Below are positions 35,824 through 43,416 of a DNA stretch of 64,000 nt, one piece after another (within the stretch, counting starts at the first letter, position 1; each line of letters begins with the position of its first letter). A program made the translations under genes and the position numbers. Below the pieces are notes generated by a model. It saw only the letters and a list, made by a program, of their open reading frames with translations, was not told the DNA's origin and did no database searches. Source of the stretch: Olivibacter jilunii (GTDB lineage: Bacteria > Bacteroidota > Bacteroidia > Sphingobacteriales > Sphingobacteriaceae); NCBI RefSeq assembly GCF_900607235.1, contig NZ_LR027853.1, forward strand, positions 358,287-422,286. Direction: 5' to 3'.

Positions 35824-36192
35824 TTATGCCTTTTTCTGCAACAATGAAAGGGCTAAGTTTTCTAATTCGTCCAGATCAAACGGTTTTCTAAGATAACTGT
35901 CGGCACCTGCTTCTTCCGCCAAAGTAGGTAAATTGCTATTAGCCGAAAATATAATAACCGGAATATCTTTTAAATGGGAGGTGGCTTTTAAGGTTTGCGT
36001 TCCTTTTACACCGCCCAGTCCAGGTATCCAGTTGTCTATTAAGATGATGTCCGGATTAGCCTTTTCTACCTGTTCGATAATATCCTTGCTGTGAGGAGAT
36101 GATATAACCTCAAAATCTAAGTTCTCGAATACCACAGAGCAGAAGTAAAGGATATCCTCGTCATCATCAAGAATCAGTATCTTGTTCCGCAT
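35824..36192 (-). CDS. Single-domain response regulator (copy A)
   Basis: A 122-residue stand-alone receiver domain. The acidic pocket is LDDDED (residues 8-13), the phospho-acceptor is Asp53 in LIDNW, the switch Ser/Thr is in IIFSANSN, and the lysine is in LRKPFDL near residue 103. There is no output domain, so it must act by protein contact or phosphotransfer. It differs from the regulator at 37410 at only about 22 of 122 positions. A lone adenylyltransferase-like gene lies between the copies. No kinase is nearby. Confidence 0.88.
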   Translation of the reverse strand: MRNKILILDDDEDILYFCSVVFENLDFEVISSPHSKDIIEQVEKANPDIILIDNWIPGLGGVKGTQTLKATSHLKDIPVIIFSANSNLPTLAEEAGADSYLRKPFDLDELENLALSLLQKKA

Positions 36193-36402
36193 TCTCTTTT
36201 CTTATTGCTTTTTACAAAAATACTTTTTTCATGTTAAGCACCTAAATTTTCTACTAATATTTTACGCAACATCCCATAGGGTTTGAATGGGTGTGCATCC
36301 AAATCAGAAGTAAATACCTATTTTTATGACAGAAACATCTGTCTGGCTTACAATGCTGCAACCTAGACAAGGCGCCTTTCTTTGAGTTGAATTTATATTT
36401 CT

Positions 36403-37323
36403 CTAGTCTTGATGCTCACTATAAATACGCATGGCATTTTTTGGCAACTGTTGCACATGCAGTAAATATTTGGTTACATTTTGATCCCAATCCCTACGGT
36501 AGTTATATCCTAATTGTTGAGCTACATACGTTGCAACTTCCCTAAATAGCTCGATTGTCTTATAGAGGGCAATCCAAGTATTATCTAAATGTGCATCTGA
36601 GTAAGTGGCTAAGAACTTTTTATATACTTCCCCTTCTAGGTATCGCTCATAGAATTTGCCAAATTTACCCGGATTAACCGTGAAATCGTGACGACATCCA
36701 ATATACCAGTCCATCATCTGCATCAAAGCAGCATGGATCACTTGGCTGAATAATTCTTTAACCAGTACCAATTCACCACGCCATAAGCCTTTAGCTAAGC
36801 CGGCAGTGGTGTACCAAAATTCATTGCAGCAATCTTCAAACGAACGTGCCGAAGGCTTTTTTACTATATAGCTGGCATCACTAGCAGGAGGGAGTGGCCT
36901 TTCTTTGAAAAGGCCGTTTTTGTCCCAAATTACCTTACAAAGACTATCGTTCGTAAAATGGTGCAAACGTTCGAGCGGCACGATGGTTAAATCAATGCGA
37001 TTACCATCTTTAAATTGCAATAAATAAGAAAATGCGCCAGCCATCTCAGGCGTTGGTGGGTATAATTCCATGTCTTCCGGTATTTGCATAATCATAAGCT
37101 CGCCAAATACCTCCAACCAATCTGCATTTAGGTAACGTGGTTCAAGACTTTCAACTACGTAAATAATGTCGTAATCCTGAAATATATCCTTGCTTACATT
37201 GGGATTTGATCGAGAACCATCTTGTAAAACGCCGAGGATCTTTGTGTCTTTTGCCGCAACGCGCAAAATTAATTCCATCATTTCGCTTTCGCTTCTGCTA
37301 ATTACAGGTTTGTTTGTCGTCAT
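36403..37323 (-). CDS. ANT(6)-like aminoglycoside 6-adenylyltransferase family protein
   Basis: A 306-residue nucleotidyltransferase of the AadS/ANT(6) family. The active-site signature VLQDGSRSNPN near residue 37 is followed by IFQDYDIIYVV with the metal-binding acidic pair, then DGNRIDLTIVPLERL near residue 110 with the third acidic residue. The long alpha-helical C-terminal part has the family pattern FEDCCNEFWYTTAGLAKGLWRGEL. Characterised relatives adenylylate streptomycin. Chromosomal Bacteroidetes homologues are common and their resistance phenotype is often untested. It lies between two near-identical response regulators, with gaps of 87 and 211 bases, on the same strand. Confidence 0.87.
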   Translation of the reverse strand: MTTNKPVISRSESEMMELILRVAAKDTKILGVLQDGSRSNPNVSKDIFQDYDIIYVVESLEPRYLNADWLEVFGELMIMQIPEDMELYPPTPEMAGAFSYLLQFKDGNRIDLTIVPLERLHHFTNDSLCKVIWDKNGLFKERPLPPASDASYIVKKPSARSFEDCCNEFWYTTAGLAKGLWRGELVLVKELFSQVIHAALMQMMDWYIGCRHDFTVNPGKFGKFYERYLEGEVYKKFLATYSDAHLDNTWIALYKTIELFREVATYVAQQLGYNYRRDWDQNVTKYLLHVQQLPKNAMRIYSEHQD

Positions 37324-37409
37324 ATAAGAACATTCTTTATTACTTTACTTTGCAAGATTGATTTCATGAAATGCTTATAAAGCATTATAGGCTTTGTTTC
37401 CGTAAGACT

Positions 37410-37787
37410 TCAAGGTTTTATGCTTTTTTTTTGCAAGAGCGATAAAGCTAAGTCTTCCAGTTCGCTTAAGTCAAATGGCTTTTTCAAGTAGTTGTTTGCT
37501 CCCGCCTCTTCCGCCAAACTAGGTAGGTTACTGCTAGCAGAGAATAAAATAACTGGTATATTCTTTAAATGGGGTGTATTTTTTAGTATTTGTGTTGCTT
37601 TTACGCCCCCCATACCCGGTATCCAATTATCAATTAAGACTATATCTGGAGCTGCCTGTTCTACTTGTGTGATAATATCCTTACTGTGAGGAGACGATAT
37701 TACCTCAAAGTTCAGGCCCTCAAATACGACAGAGCAAAAATATAATATATCCTCATCGTCGTCGAGAATTAATATCCTGTTCCTCAT
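37410..37787 (-). CDS. Single-domain response regulator (copy B)
   Basis: A 125-residue receiver domain with the same layout as copy A: LDDDED at residues 8-13, Asp53 in LIDNW, and lysine in LKKPFDL. It starts MRNRILILDDDED and ends KSIKP, three residues longer than copy A. About four fifths of the residues are identical between the two, pointing to duplication of the receiver around the adenylyltransferase-like gene. It begins 12 bases after trxA and may be co-transcribed with it. Confidence 0.88.
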   Translation of the reverse strand: MRNRILILDDDEDILYFCSVVFEGLNFEVISSPHSKDIITQVEQAAPDIVLIDNWIPGMGGVKATQILKNTPHLKNIPVILFSASSNLPSLAEEAGANNYLKKPFDLSELEDLALSLLQKKSIKP

Positions 37788-37799
37788 TATTTTATGTGC

Positions 37800-38099
37800 T
37801 TATGACGCGTAGCTGTCGATGATTTGTGCTAGTTGATTTTGTGGCACTACGCCGCTTTGTCGCCATTTAATCTCCCCTTCTTTAAAAAGAATCAGTGTGG
37901 GAACGCCTCGAACTTGATAATTAGACGCGGCTTTCGGATTTTTATCTACATCAACTTTTAGTATGGTGACTTTATCACCAAATTGCGATTTGACTTCATC
38001 TAATATCGGGGCCATTATCTTGCAGGGACCACACCATTCTGCAAAAAAGTCAACCAGTACGGGGGTTTTTCCTTTGATGATTTCGGAGAATGTTGCCAT
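37800..38099 (-). CDS. trxA: Thioredoxin
   Basis: This 99-residue thioredoxin has the redox motif WCGPC (residues 22-26), the preceding LVDFFAEW strand and the conserved cis-proline loop [10 protein letters not shown] near residue 65. It is a general cytoplasmic disulfide reductase. The gene diverges from the tmRNA gene and is followed within 12 bases by response regulator copy B, so the two probably share a transcript. Length and motifs are fully typical. Confidence 0.96.
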   Translation of the reverse strand: MATFSEIIKGKTPVLVDFFAEWCGPCKIMAPILDEVKSQFGDKVTILKVDVDKNPKAASNYQVRGVPTLILFKEGEIKWRQSGVVPQNQLAQIIDSYAS

Positions 38100-38285
38100 T
38101 GTATATTAGTTAATATAACTACTAATCTAATAAAAAAATGGATAAATCTAAGAAAAATTGCAAAATAAACTTGTGAAATATAGAATCGTTCAGTTAAAAT
38201 ATAGCTTGGGTCTTTATGGTTGATTTAATGTAAATAGACGGGGAGGGGGGACGCACGAAGGCTTGATAGAAAGCAAAATTTTTTA

Positions 38286-38293
38286 TATCTTTG
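38286..38293 (+). promoter_or_regulatory. -7 box of the tmRNA gene
   Basis: TATCTTTG is an exact TAnnTTTG match 17 bases before the mature tmRNA 5' end, leaving room for a short leader removed by RNase P. Confidence 0.6.
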
Positions 38294-38310
38294 TAGGCTA
38301 TATATTACAT

Positions 38311-38674
38311 GGGGTCGACCGGAATTGACAGGATGGAGACGGTTATGTAAGCATGCAGTGCGTTGTTAGTCTAGCACTATAATCTGAACTTTCAACCTTA
38401 TAAATGGCGAAAATAACTACGCCTTAGCTGCCTAATTTAGAATTAGCATAGCTTTTGTTCCGTTGCAGTCTGCTTCGTGCTGTAACATCGGGAGCATCGA
38501 TCAACGAAGCTAGCTGACTTAGCGGCACGATGAGTTGGCGAAATTAAGTGCCTACGGAAACTGGTATAGGTAAGCGACCGACCTTCCACTTCCCGACAAT
38601 TAAACGGAAGCTAAGCATGTAGAAAGCATATACAGTACCATGTTTGGACGAGGGTTCGAATCCCTCCGGCTCCA
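38311..38674 (+). ncRNA. ssrA: tmRNA (transfer-messenger RNA)
   Basis: The 5' end GGGGTCGACCGGAATTGACA and the 3' end with T-arm GGGTTCGAATCCC pair as a tRNA-like acceptor (GGGGTCG with CGGCTCC). The message part encodes the tag GENNYALAA followed by TAA at 38406-38435. The RNA rescues stalled ribosomes and marks their peptides for proteolysis. CCA is not encoded. Pseudoknot-rich sequence fills the remainder. The 3' end is a common integration site, and accessory sequence does follow it here. Confidence 0.96.
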
Positions 38675-38698
38675 CAAATTAGTAAACAAAACGCGTCA

Positions 38699-38733
38699 AA
38701 ACCCTATAAATAGTGCTATTTATAGGGTTTTTG
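38699..38733 (+). terminator. Terminator of tmRNA
   Basis: AAACCCTATAAATA and TATTTATAGGGTTT form a 14-bp stem with loop GTGC and a T-run, 25 bases after the tmRNA 3' end. Confidence 0.88.
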
Positions 38734-38774
38734 CATTTATAAGCCTTCCCGATCATTCTATATTTCCCAATTGC

Positions 38775-38810
38775 AGCGAGACCCTAATTCTGAAAATTTA
38801 GGGTCTCGCT
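38775..38810. repeat. Inverted repeat at the left end of the ssrA-adjacent accessory stretch
   Basis: AGCGAGACCCTAA (38775-38787) and TTAGGGTCTCGCT (38798-38810) are perfect inverted copies around a 10-base centre. There is no T-tract longer than three on either side, so a simple terminator is less likely. The centre AGACC...GGTCT recurs in the second inverted repeat at 40409-40447. Confidence 0.75.
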
Positions 38811-38921
38811 AAACCTCACAAAAACATAACTATAAATTAGTTATGTAAACGGTTCAAAATCTAAACATCTTGATTTTGAAAGCAAAAGGAAATAATTTGA
38901 ATAACATAAAACACCACAACA

Positions 38922-38966
38922 ATGAAGGCAAACTTATCCGTTCACATGTTGAAAAGTCGTGACTAA
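38922..38966 (+). pseudogene. Possible stub of a tyrosine-recombinase integrase start
   Basis: A 14-codon frame reading MKANLSVHMLKSRD then TAA. It resembles, from memory, the first residues of Bacteroidetes phage-type integrases with an arm-binding domain, and its place about 250 bases after the tmRNA 3' end is where an integrase is expected. No continuation of the family is seen in any frame. This is a weak pattern-based call and could be chance. Confidence 0.25.
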
Positions 38967-39044
38967 TTCACTTGAGACGACACCTAGTTTCTTCTTCTGT
39001 CTTCTGTAAGCTTATACTAGCCGATTACTGGAAAGATTTATATT
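38967..39044. other. Remainder of the gap between tmRNA and the toxin gene
   Basis: Together with 38734-38921 this completes a 370-base gap holding the tmRNA terminator, the inverted repeat and the integrase-like stub. I see no other gene. A plus-strand frame that begins here runs antisense through the toxin gene and is not supported. Confidence 0.4.
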
Positions 39045-39815
39045 TTATTCAACATCTGATGATGCTGGTCCTGGAAAAGCTATGTTTAATTGGCCGAAAA
39101 GAACGCGAACTTTCTTTCGCCAGCTTGATCGTGCTATGGGCCAACTTTTTTGGTCTTTTACAATATCTACTCTATTTTGGGAATGGTGAGGTCTTAACTT
39201 ATTGTCTTGAGCGTTGCCTTCATCAAACTTCAACAAAGTTAAAGGATCATCTAAAGGGCTTATTTCGCCATCGAGGTCAAAAATATTTTTATGCAACTCT
39301 TCTGAAAATAAAGACCGCTTTTTATTAAGTTGTTCATACAAATACGCTAAAGTAAATTTTTCAGTTAGAAGATCTAAGTCATAGACATCTTTCTGGGTGG
39401 CACGATTTGCTGCAGACATCATCTTAAATAATGCAATATCTAGTTCCGATACCAATTTAATATCGTCCAATTCTTCGATATCACCCATCATTTTCATGTT
39501 CTGAAGAACTTCTACCTTGATGGTTTCCCCATCACATATGATAAAAAACCGAAGAAAAATATACTGATCGTCTATTTCGCATGGATACTGGGTGCCAAAT
39601 ACACGCGCACCATAAAAATCCATGACATCTTTTTTGATTTTTTCATAACCTGCTTTTCCAATAATATGAGGAAAAAAGATATCGATGTCTGTAGAGATAC
39701 GATGGTTATAACGAAGAGCCAAATTAGTGCCACCGCCTAAGGCAGAACCCTTAATGCTTTCGAAAGACTGTAATTCACGAATTGTCTTTAATAAACCGGG
39801 AGAGATGGCAGACAT
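39045..39815 (-). CDS. AbiEii/AbiGii-type nucleotidyltransferase toxin
   Basis: A 256-residue DUF1814-family protein. The nucleotidyltransferase signature is ALGGGTNLALRYNHRISTDIDIF near residues 26-48: GGG followed by the D-x-D metal site. KVEVLQNM near residue 100 and DDIKLVSELDIALFKMMSAANRATQKDVYDL near residue 120 fit the second conserved block with the K...R..KD..D pattern. Such proteins are toxins of type IV toxin-antitoxin and abortive-infection systems that modify cellular targets such as tRNA. The upstream gene overlaps it by one base, in the place of an antitoxin. Target and activity are not shown by sequence. Confidence 0.85.
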   Translation of the reverse strand: MSAISPGLLKTIRELQSFESIKGSALGGGTNLALRYNHRISTDIDIFFPHIIGKAGYEKIKKDVMDFYGARVFGTQYPCEIDDQYIFLRFFIICDGETIKVEVLQNMKMMGDIEELDDIKLVSELDIALFKMMSAANRATQKDVYDLDLLTEKFTLAYLYEQLNKKRSLFSEELHKNIFDLDGEISPLDDPLTLLKFDEGNAQDNKLRPHHSQNRVDIVKDQKSWPIARSSWRKKVRVLFGQLNIAFPGPASSDVE

Positions 39816-40099
39816 TATTGATAACGTAAAAACTGCTTCACATGATAACGACGAGCGACAAGTTTACACACCTCATTACTTATACGTTCTTTTGTGCTTT
39901 GCAATTCCTTAACGATTTGAACTTTGCTATATAACTTCTCCAAAGGTTGGATATCTTTAGCAAATGTTTCAGCGGTTGTAGCAATTAAAGCTCTAGGGAT
40001 AATAAAATCACTATCATCCTGAATATCTAAATTCTTTGGATCGACATCCCAAAATAAATGTTTGGGCAGGATTCGTGATATATCCTTTCTAGCGCTCAT
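39815..40099 (-). CDS. Small DUF6922-like protein, candidate antitoxin
   Basis: A 94-residue protein. The segment LPKHLFWDVDPKNLDIQDDSDFIIPRAL (residues 11 onward) has the pattern I associate with the DUF6922 family: a short helix, then LFWDVD and an F-I-x-x-R block. It shares one base with the downstream toxin-like gene, so translation is coupled and the order is antitoxin-first. The usual AbiEi antitoxin with a winged-helix domain is absent. Function as antitoxin is inferred from position and coupling. Confidence 0.7.
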   Translation of the reverse strand: MSARKDISRILPKHLFWDVDPKNLDIQDDSDFIIPRALIATTAETFAKDIQPLEKLYSKVQIVKELQSTKERISNEVCKLVARRYHVKQFLRYQ

Positions 40100-40771
40100 T
40101 ATGCAAATTTACCATATAACAAAATCAAAAAAAAATATTTTAAAATAAATTTGCGATAAAAGTATATGCTAAGAAGTCTTTAAACAGTGTTCTTATTATT
40201 CCTCCGGTCGGTTCACGCCTTTCGTTCGTACCTCACTCCAGGCATTCACTCACCTCTGGAAGCCCACAGCAAGCGTATTCCCTCAATCAACCGTCCCTAA
40301 TGATTTGGAATGTCAATTTCGCTCATGTCGTCCAGCACTTCAAAAACTCGAGTTGGGGTTTAGTAAGATGTTCTGATATGTAAACGCTGTCTGTCATATT
40401 ACCTTTTGTGGTATGATAAGACCTAAAAATTGGGTCTTATCACACCACGATTGATAAAGACAGAAAACAAATGCAGAAAAAACAACAGTTCTTATCCTAC
40501 AAGAAGCTATAAAGCTAATACTATATTCCGCACTTTTTTAAAGAAAAGGAGTATCTCTACTTGGCACGAAGATCGTACATAAATCCGCGTAATCACTATT
40601 CATATTAAGTTTTTATATGCCAAAAAGGATAGGGTTCATCCCTTTTGCAAACAACTACATAGATTCACCTTCTCGATAAATACTTTATGGATTTTACCCC
40701 TTCGGACATAAAACTAATTCGTAATCTTTCAAAGGCCGGGAAGATCGTTTTACACATAAGGAAGCTTGGCT
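40100..40771. other. AT-rich non-coding stretch of the accessory region
   Basis: About 670 bases with no convincing gene. It holds the inverted repeat at 40409-40447, and a 28-codon frame at 40687-40773 (begins MDFTPSDIKLIRN). On the minus strand, 40297-40359 forms an open fragment ending DDMSEIDIPNH that might be the decayed tail of a protein. I recognise no family in either. The look is of eroded mobile DNA. Confidence 0.4.
40409..40447. repeat. Inverted repeat at the right part of the accessory stretch
   Basis: TGGTATGATAAGACC (40409-40423) and GGTCTTATCACACCA (40433-40447) pair over 15 bp with one mismatch. CTGTC near 40390 and GACAG near 40460 extend the symmetry. The AAGACC...GGGTCTT core recalls the repeat at 38775-38810. 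Confidence 0.65.
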
Positions 40772-40810
40772 AATCCAGGTGTTGTATTTACAGTAGAAAC
40801 ACCTGGATTT
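40772..40810. terminator. Hairpin downstream of rsgA
   Basis: AATCCAGGTGTT (40772-40783) and AACACCTGGATT (40798-40809) form a perfect 12-bp stem just after the rsgA stop. Minus-strand T content after the stem is low, so termination may need a factor. The plus-strand side is followed by TTTAAT. Confidence 0.6.
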
Positions 40811-40823
40811 AATCATCAGAAAA

Positions 40824-41876
40824 TTAACGTTTTTTTATCCTCTTAGCCTCATCTGAAATTCTAGCAAAAGATTTGGCTCTTTTACGCTTTTCATATTCAG
40901 AAGTCGAAAAATGCCAAGATTCTTTTCGCAATTTGAGATAACTATTGTACACTTCCGGTTCTAAAATGCCACTGTTTACAGCTTCAACAACGGCGCACCC
41001 GGGTTCATCGATATGCATACAATTCTTAAAACGGCAGGATTCTGCAAAAGCAGAAACATCGAGCATATCTGCTAATGCCTCAGCATTGTCTGAGGCTAAG
41101 CCGAATTCTCTTACACCGGGTGTGTCTATTAGAATGCCACTATCATCCATCAAGACCATCTCTCTTCGTGTTGAGGTATGTCTTCCTTTACCTGAGGACT
41201 TGCTTATTTCAGATGTTAAAAATACCGTCCGTTCACACAGTGCATTAATTAATGAACTTTTTCCAACGCCCGACGATCCTACCAATACAATCGACTCTCC
41301 CTGGCTGACAAATTTTCGTATAGGAAGGATTGTTTCGGGAGAAAGAATACTCGTGAAAAATACCGGTATCTGGCGATCAATATGTTTCAGCGACTCATTG
41401 ACTTGGTGACGATTGAATTCCAAATCAGATTTAGTGAGTATTAATATCGGCTGTATGTTTTCTTCTAATACCTGAAACATAAAGCGCTCCATTCGGCGAA
41501 CGCTGAAATTGGCATCAAGGCTTTGTACAATAAATGCCTTATCGATATGGGATGCAATGGCCTGTCTTTCAGATACGGTTCCGCTCTTTCTTCGGTACAG
41601 GGTATGTTTACGTGGTAAAATATCAACGATTATTCCTTTGTTATCGTCAAAGGGTTGAAAAATAATCCAATCGCCCGTACAGGGAAGTTCAAATGATGAC
41701 CTTCCATAAAGCACATTACCGCTTAGTTCGCATAATAGTACACCATGCTCGGCGATAACTTCGTAATTGGTCTTGTTTACTGCCGAAACGCGGCCATGAA
41801 AAAGATGTTTATATGCTGAATTTTGTTTTAGTTGGAATAAATTGTCGTTCCAACCATATAATGATAAGTTATTCAC
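40824..41876 (-). CDS. rsgA: Ribosome small-subunit-dependent GTPase A
   Basis: This 350-residue circularly permuted GTPase acts in late 30S subunit maturation. The N-terminal OB-fold precedes a permuted GTPase domain whose motifs appear in the order G4 (LTKSDL near residue 142), G1 (GSSGVGKSSLINALC near 200) and G3 (DTPGVREFG near 250). The C-terminal zinc module is visible as C..C.H.....C in CRFKNCMHIDEPGCAV near residue 280. Length and order are normal. It stands alone. Confidence 0.94.
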   Translation of the reverse strand: MNNLSLYGWNDNLFQLKQNSAYKHLFHGRVSAVNKTNYEVIAEHGVLLCELSGNVLYGRSSFELPCTGDWIIFQPFDDNKGIIVDILPRKHTLYRRKSGTVSERQAIASHIDKAFIVQSLDANFSVRRMERFMFQVLEENIQPILILTKSDLEFNRHQVNESLKHIDRQIPVFFTSILSPETILPIRKFVSQGESIVLVGSSGVGKSSLINALCERTVFLTSEISKSSGKGRHTSTRREMVLMDDSGILIDTPGVREFGLASDNAEALADMLDVSAFAESCRFKNCMHIDEPGCAVVEAVNSGILEPEVYNSYLKLRKESWHFSTSEYEKRKRAKSFARISDEAKRIKKR

Positions 41877-42192
41877 TACCTTAATAATTTAAAATGATGA
41901 AATAAAATTGCTTAATTCTCTATCATCCGAACGGTTTGCAACATATAAATCACCCTTGGTAATATAGGAATTACCAAGTCAGCGATTTTAGAAACAAGCC
42001 CTCGGAATTAGGCAATCATTCCAACCACCAAATTATAATATGTGAATAGCTGTTTTTGCATAAGTTACAAAGATACAAAAGATTAATTCAACGTCCACTA
42101 TGATTAGGACGAATATTAAAAGAAATGCCGGCATCGGCAATCAACTTTTGTGAGACGCTTTTTTGACAGCACCGCAAATAATAGAAAAAGAT

Positions 42193-42230
42193 AGCCCCTC
42201 CAAAACGCTTATGGGAAGCGCGGAGGGGCT
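42193..42230. terminator. GC-rich hairpin in the rsgA upstream gap
   Basis: AGCCCCTCC (42193-42201) pairs with GGAGGGGCT (42222-42230), with an inner CGCTT/AAGCG stem. On the minus strand ATCTTTTTC follows, so a minus-strand terminator is likely. No minus-strand gene is recognised immediately upstream of it. Confidence 0.65.
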
Positions 42231-42401
42231 CAACCTAAACCTATTTATCATAAAAGTACTAGATGAATCAGATGATTGCAAGAAACGTTCTAGGCATTCC
42301 GCTAATTGTTACCCGATTTCCCAATGGATGAGAAAAAGTGATCTATCCTAATGCTTGTTACCCTTCTCCTAAATTGTGGTACACGGAAAAACCAAAATAA
42401 T

Positions 42402-42435
42402 AAAAGGCTGATTTTGCAATGCAAACCAGCCTTTT
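42402..42435. terminator. Terminator-like hairpin downstream of the NarL-type regulator
   Basis: AAAAGGCTG (42402-42410) pairs with CAGCCTTTT (42427-42435); the inner TTTGCA/TGCAAA extends the stem. It is symmetrical and lies 220 bases after the regulator stop. Confidence 0.7.
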
Positions 42436-42654
42436 CTTGGAACTCTATTATTATGTTGTCAAATCATTCCAAATATAGAAGTAGTATGTTAAGCCGATAT
42501 TATGAATAAATTATCTATTCTATGTCTGGCAAAAAGAGATCACAGAAAACTGCCTTAATACGCATAATACAATAATACCTAGACATCGTAAGTAGTAAAG
42601 GTAGAAAAGAGTGTCACTACGGATAAATGCGCTGCGATCGACTTTAGCCGACAG

Positions 42655-43284
42655 TTAGATCAGTCCACGTAAATAGGCCTCTTTAATGAGGCCCGCCATT
42701 GTTTTTACATTGAGTTTCTGATTAAGACTATGGCGATGTGATTCAACGGTTCGGATGCTTAAAAAAAGTTTATCGGCGATCTCCTGGTTAGAATACTCAT
42801 TCGCTATCAAAGCGAGAATTTCTTGCTCTCGGCTTGTCAGTTTTACCGCTACGGTTGTTCGCTTGCCTGAGATTGTTTGATTTACAACAGCTATTTCAAC
42901 CTGTTTGTCAATAAATTGTTGGCCCTGAGATACCATTTTGATAGCTGTGATCAGCGTGTTTTTGTCGGTCCCCTTTAATAGATATCCTTGCGCACCATTA
43001 CGCATCATTTTCTTTATATAAACGACTTCATCGTGGTTGGTAAGTGCTATAATTCGGATACTTGGAAATTGCTTTTGCAGCAACGTGCATAAATCAAGTC
43101 CGTTAACATCGGGCAGTTCAATATCTAATAAGAGTACATGTGGTACTTGCTGCGTTAAGGCTTCCATTAATTCTTGAGCCGTTCCGGCCGTAAAAATTAG
43201 TTGACAGTCTTTCTGTTCGCTTAACATATGAGCCAAGCCACTGATGATAAGGGCATGATCATCCACAATTCCAACGTTAATCAT
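42655..43284 (-). CDS. NarL/FixJ-type response regulator
   Basis: A 209-residue two-domain regulator. The receiver (residues 1-120) has VDDHA at 6-10, phospho-acceptor Asp in LLLDIELPDVNG near residue 54 and lysine in LLKGTD near residue 105. The C-terminal LuxR helix-turn-helix reads LTSREQEILALIANEYSNQEIADKLFLSIRTVESHR. The start MINVGIVDDHA is chosen over an upstream ATG because it lies at the family start. Such regulators pair with HisKA_3 kinases; the only one in the window is at 49859-51874, 6.6 kb away on the other strand. Confidence 0.92.
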   Translation of the reverse strand: MINVGIVDDHALIISGLAHMLSEQKDCQLIFTAGTAQELMEALTQQVPHVLLLDIELPDVNGLDLCTLLQKQFPSIRIIALTNHDEVVYIKKMMRNGAQGYLLKGTDKNTLITAIKMVSQGQQFIDKQVEIAVVNQTISGKRTTVAVKLTSREQEILALIANEYSNQEIADKLFLSIRTVESHRHSLNQKLNVKTMAGLIKEAYLRGLI

Positions 43285-43416
43285 CTTATAGTATTTTCTT
43301 GTAGGCAAAATAACAAAAAAAGCGGAGTATATAGGTTTAGCGCGGCCACCTTCGTTTAAACAACGACTAGCGTATTGTTGATGTTAGTCGTTGTATTGGC
43401 GAATGTACCTTAGTAT

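Larger units (their letters stand above)
41877..42654. other. Gap between the response regulator and rsgA
   Basis: About 780 bases without a supported gene. It contains two strong hairpins described separately at 42193-42230 and 42402-42435. A plus-strand 62-codon frame at 42163 runs through the first hairpin and looks accidental. The segment between the hairpins could be a small RNA, but no promoter box is obvious. Confidence 0.45.

Noticed and set aside
38972..39328. Plus-strand frame of 118 codons
   Set aside because: Most of it is antisense to the AbiEii-type gene, which has clear family motifs. No domain is recognised in the frame.
40195..40330. A second copy of the tmRNA 3' end (TCCGG-like sequence near 40200) as an attachment site
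   Set aside because: Only CCTCCGG is shared; the T-arm and acceptor sequence are absent, so it is not a tmRNA repeat.
40297..40359. Minus-strand fragment ending DDMSEIDIPNH as the tail of a mobilisation protein
   Set aside because: Only 20 codons between stops and no family I can name with confidence. Mentioned only as possible debris of the accessory region.
40687..40773. 28-codon plus-strand frame beginning MDFTPSDIKLIRN, possibly a helix-turn-helix fragment
   Set aside because: Too short for assignment and it ends in the rsgA hairpin; kept only in the gap description.
42163..42351. Plus-strand frame of 62 codons
   Set aside because: It runs through a strong hairpin, has no recognisable composition or promoter, and looks accidental.
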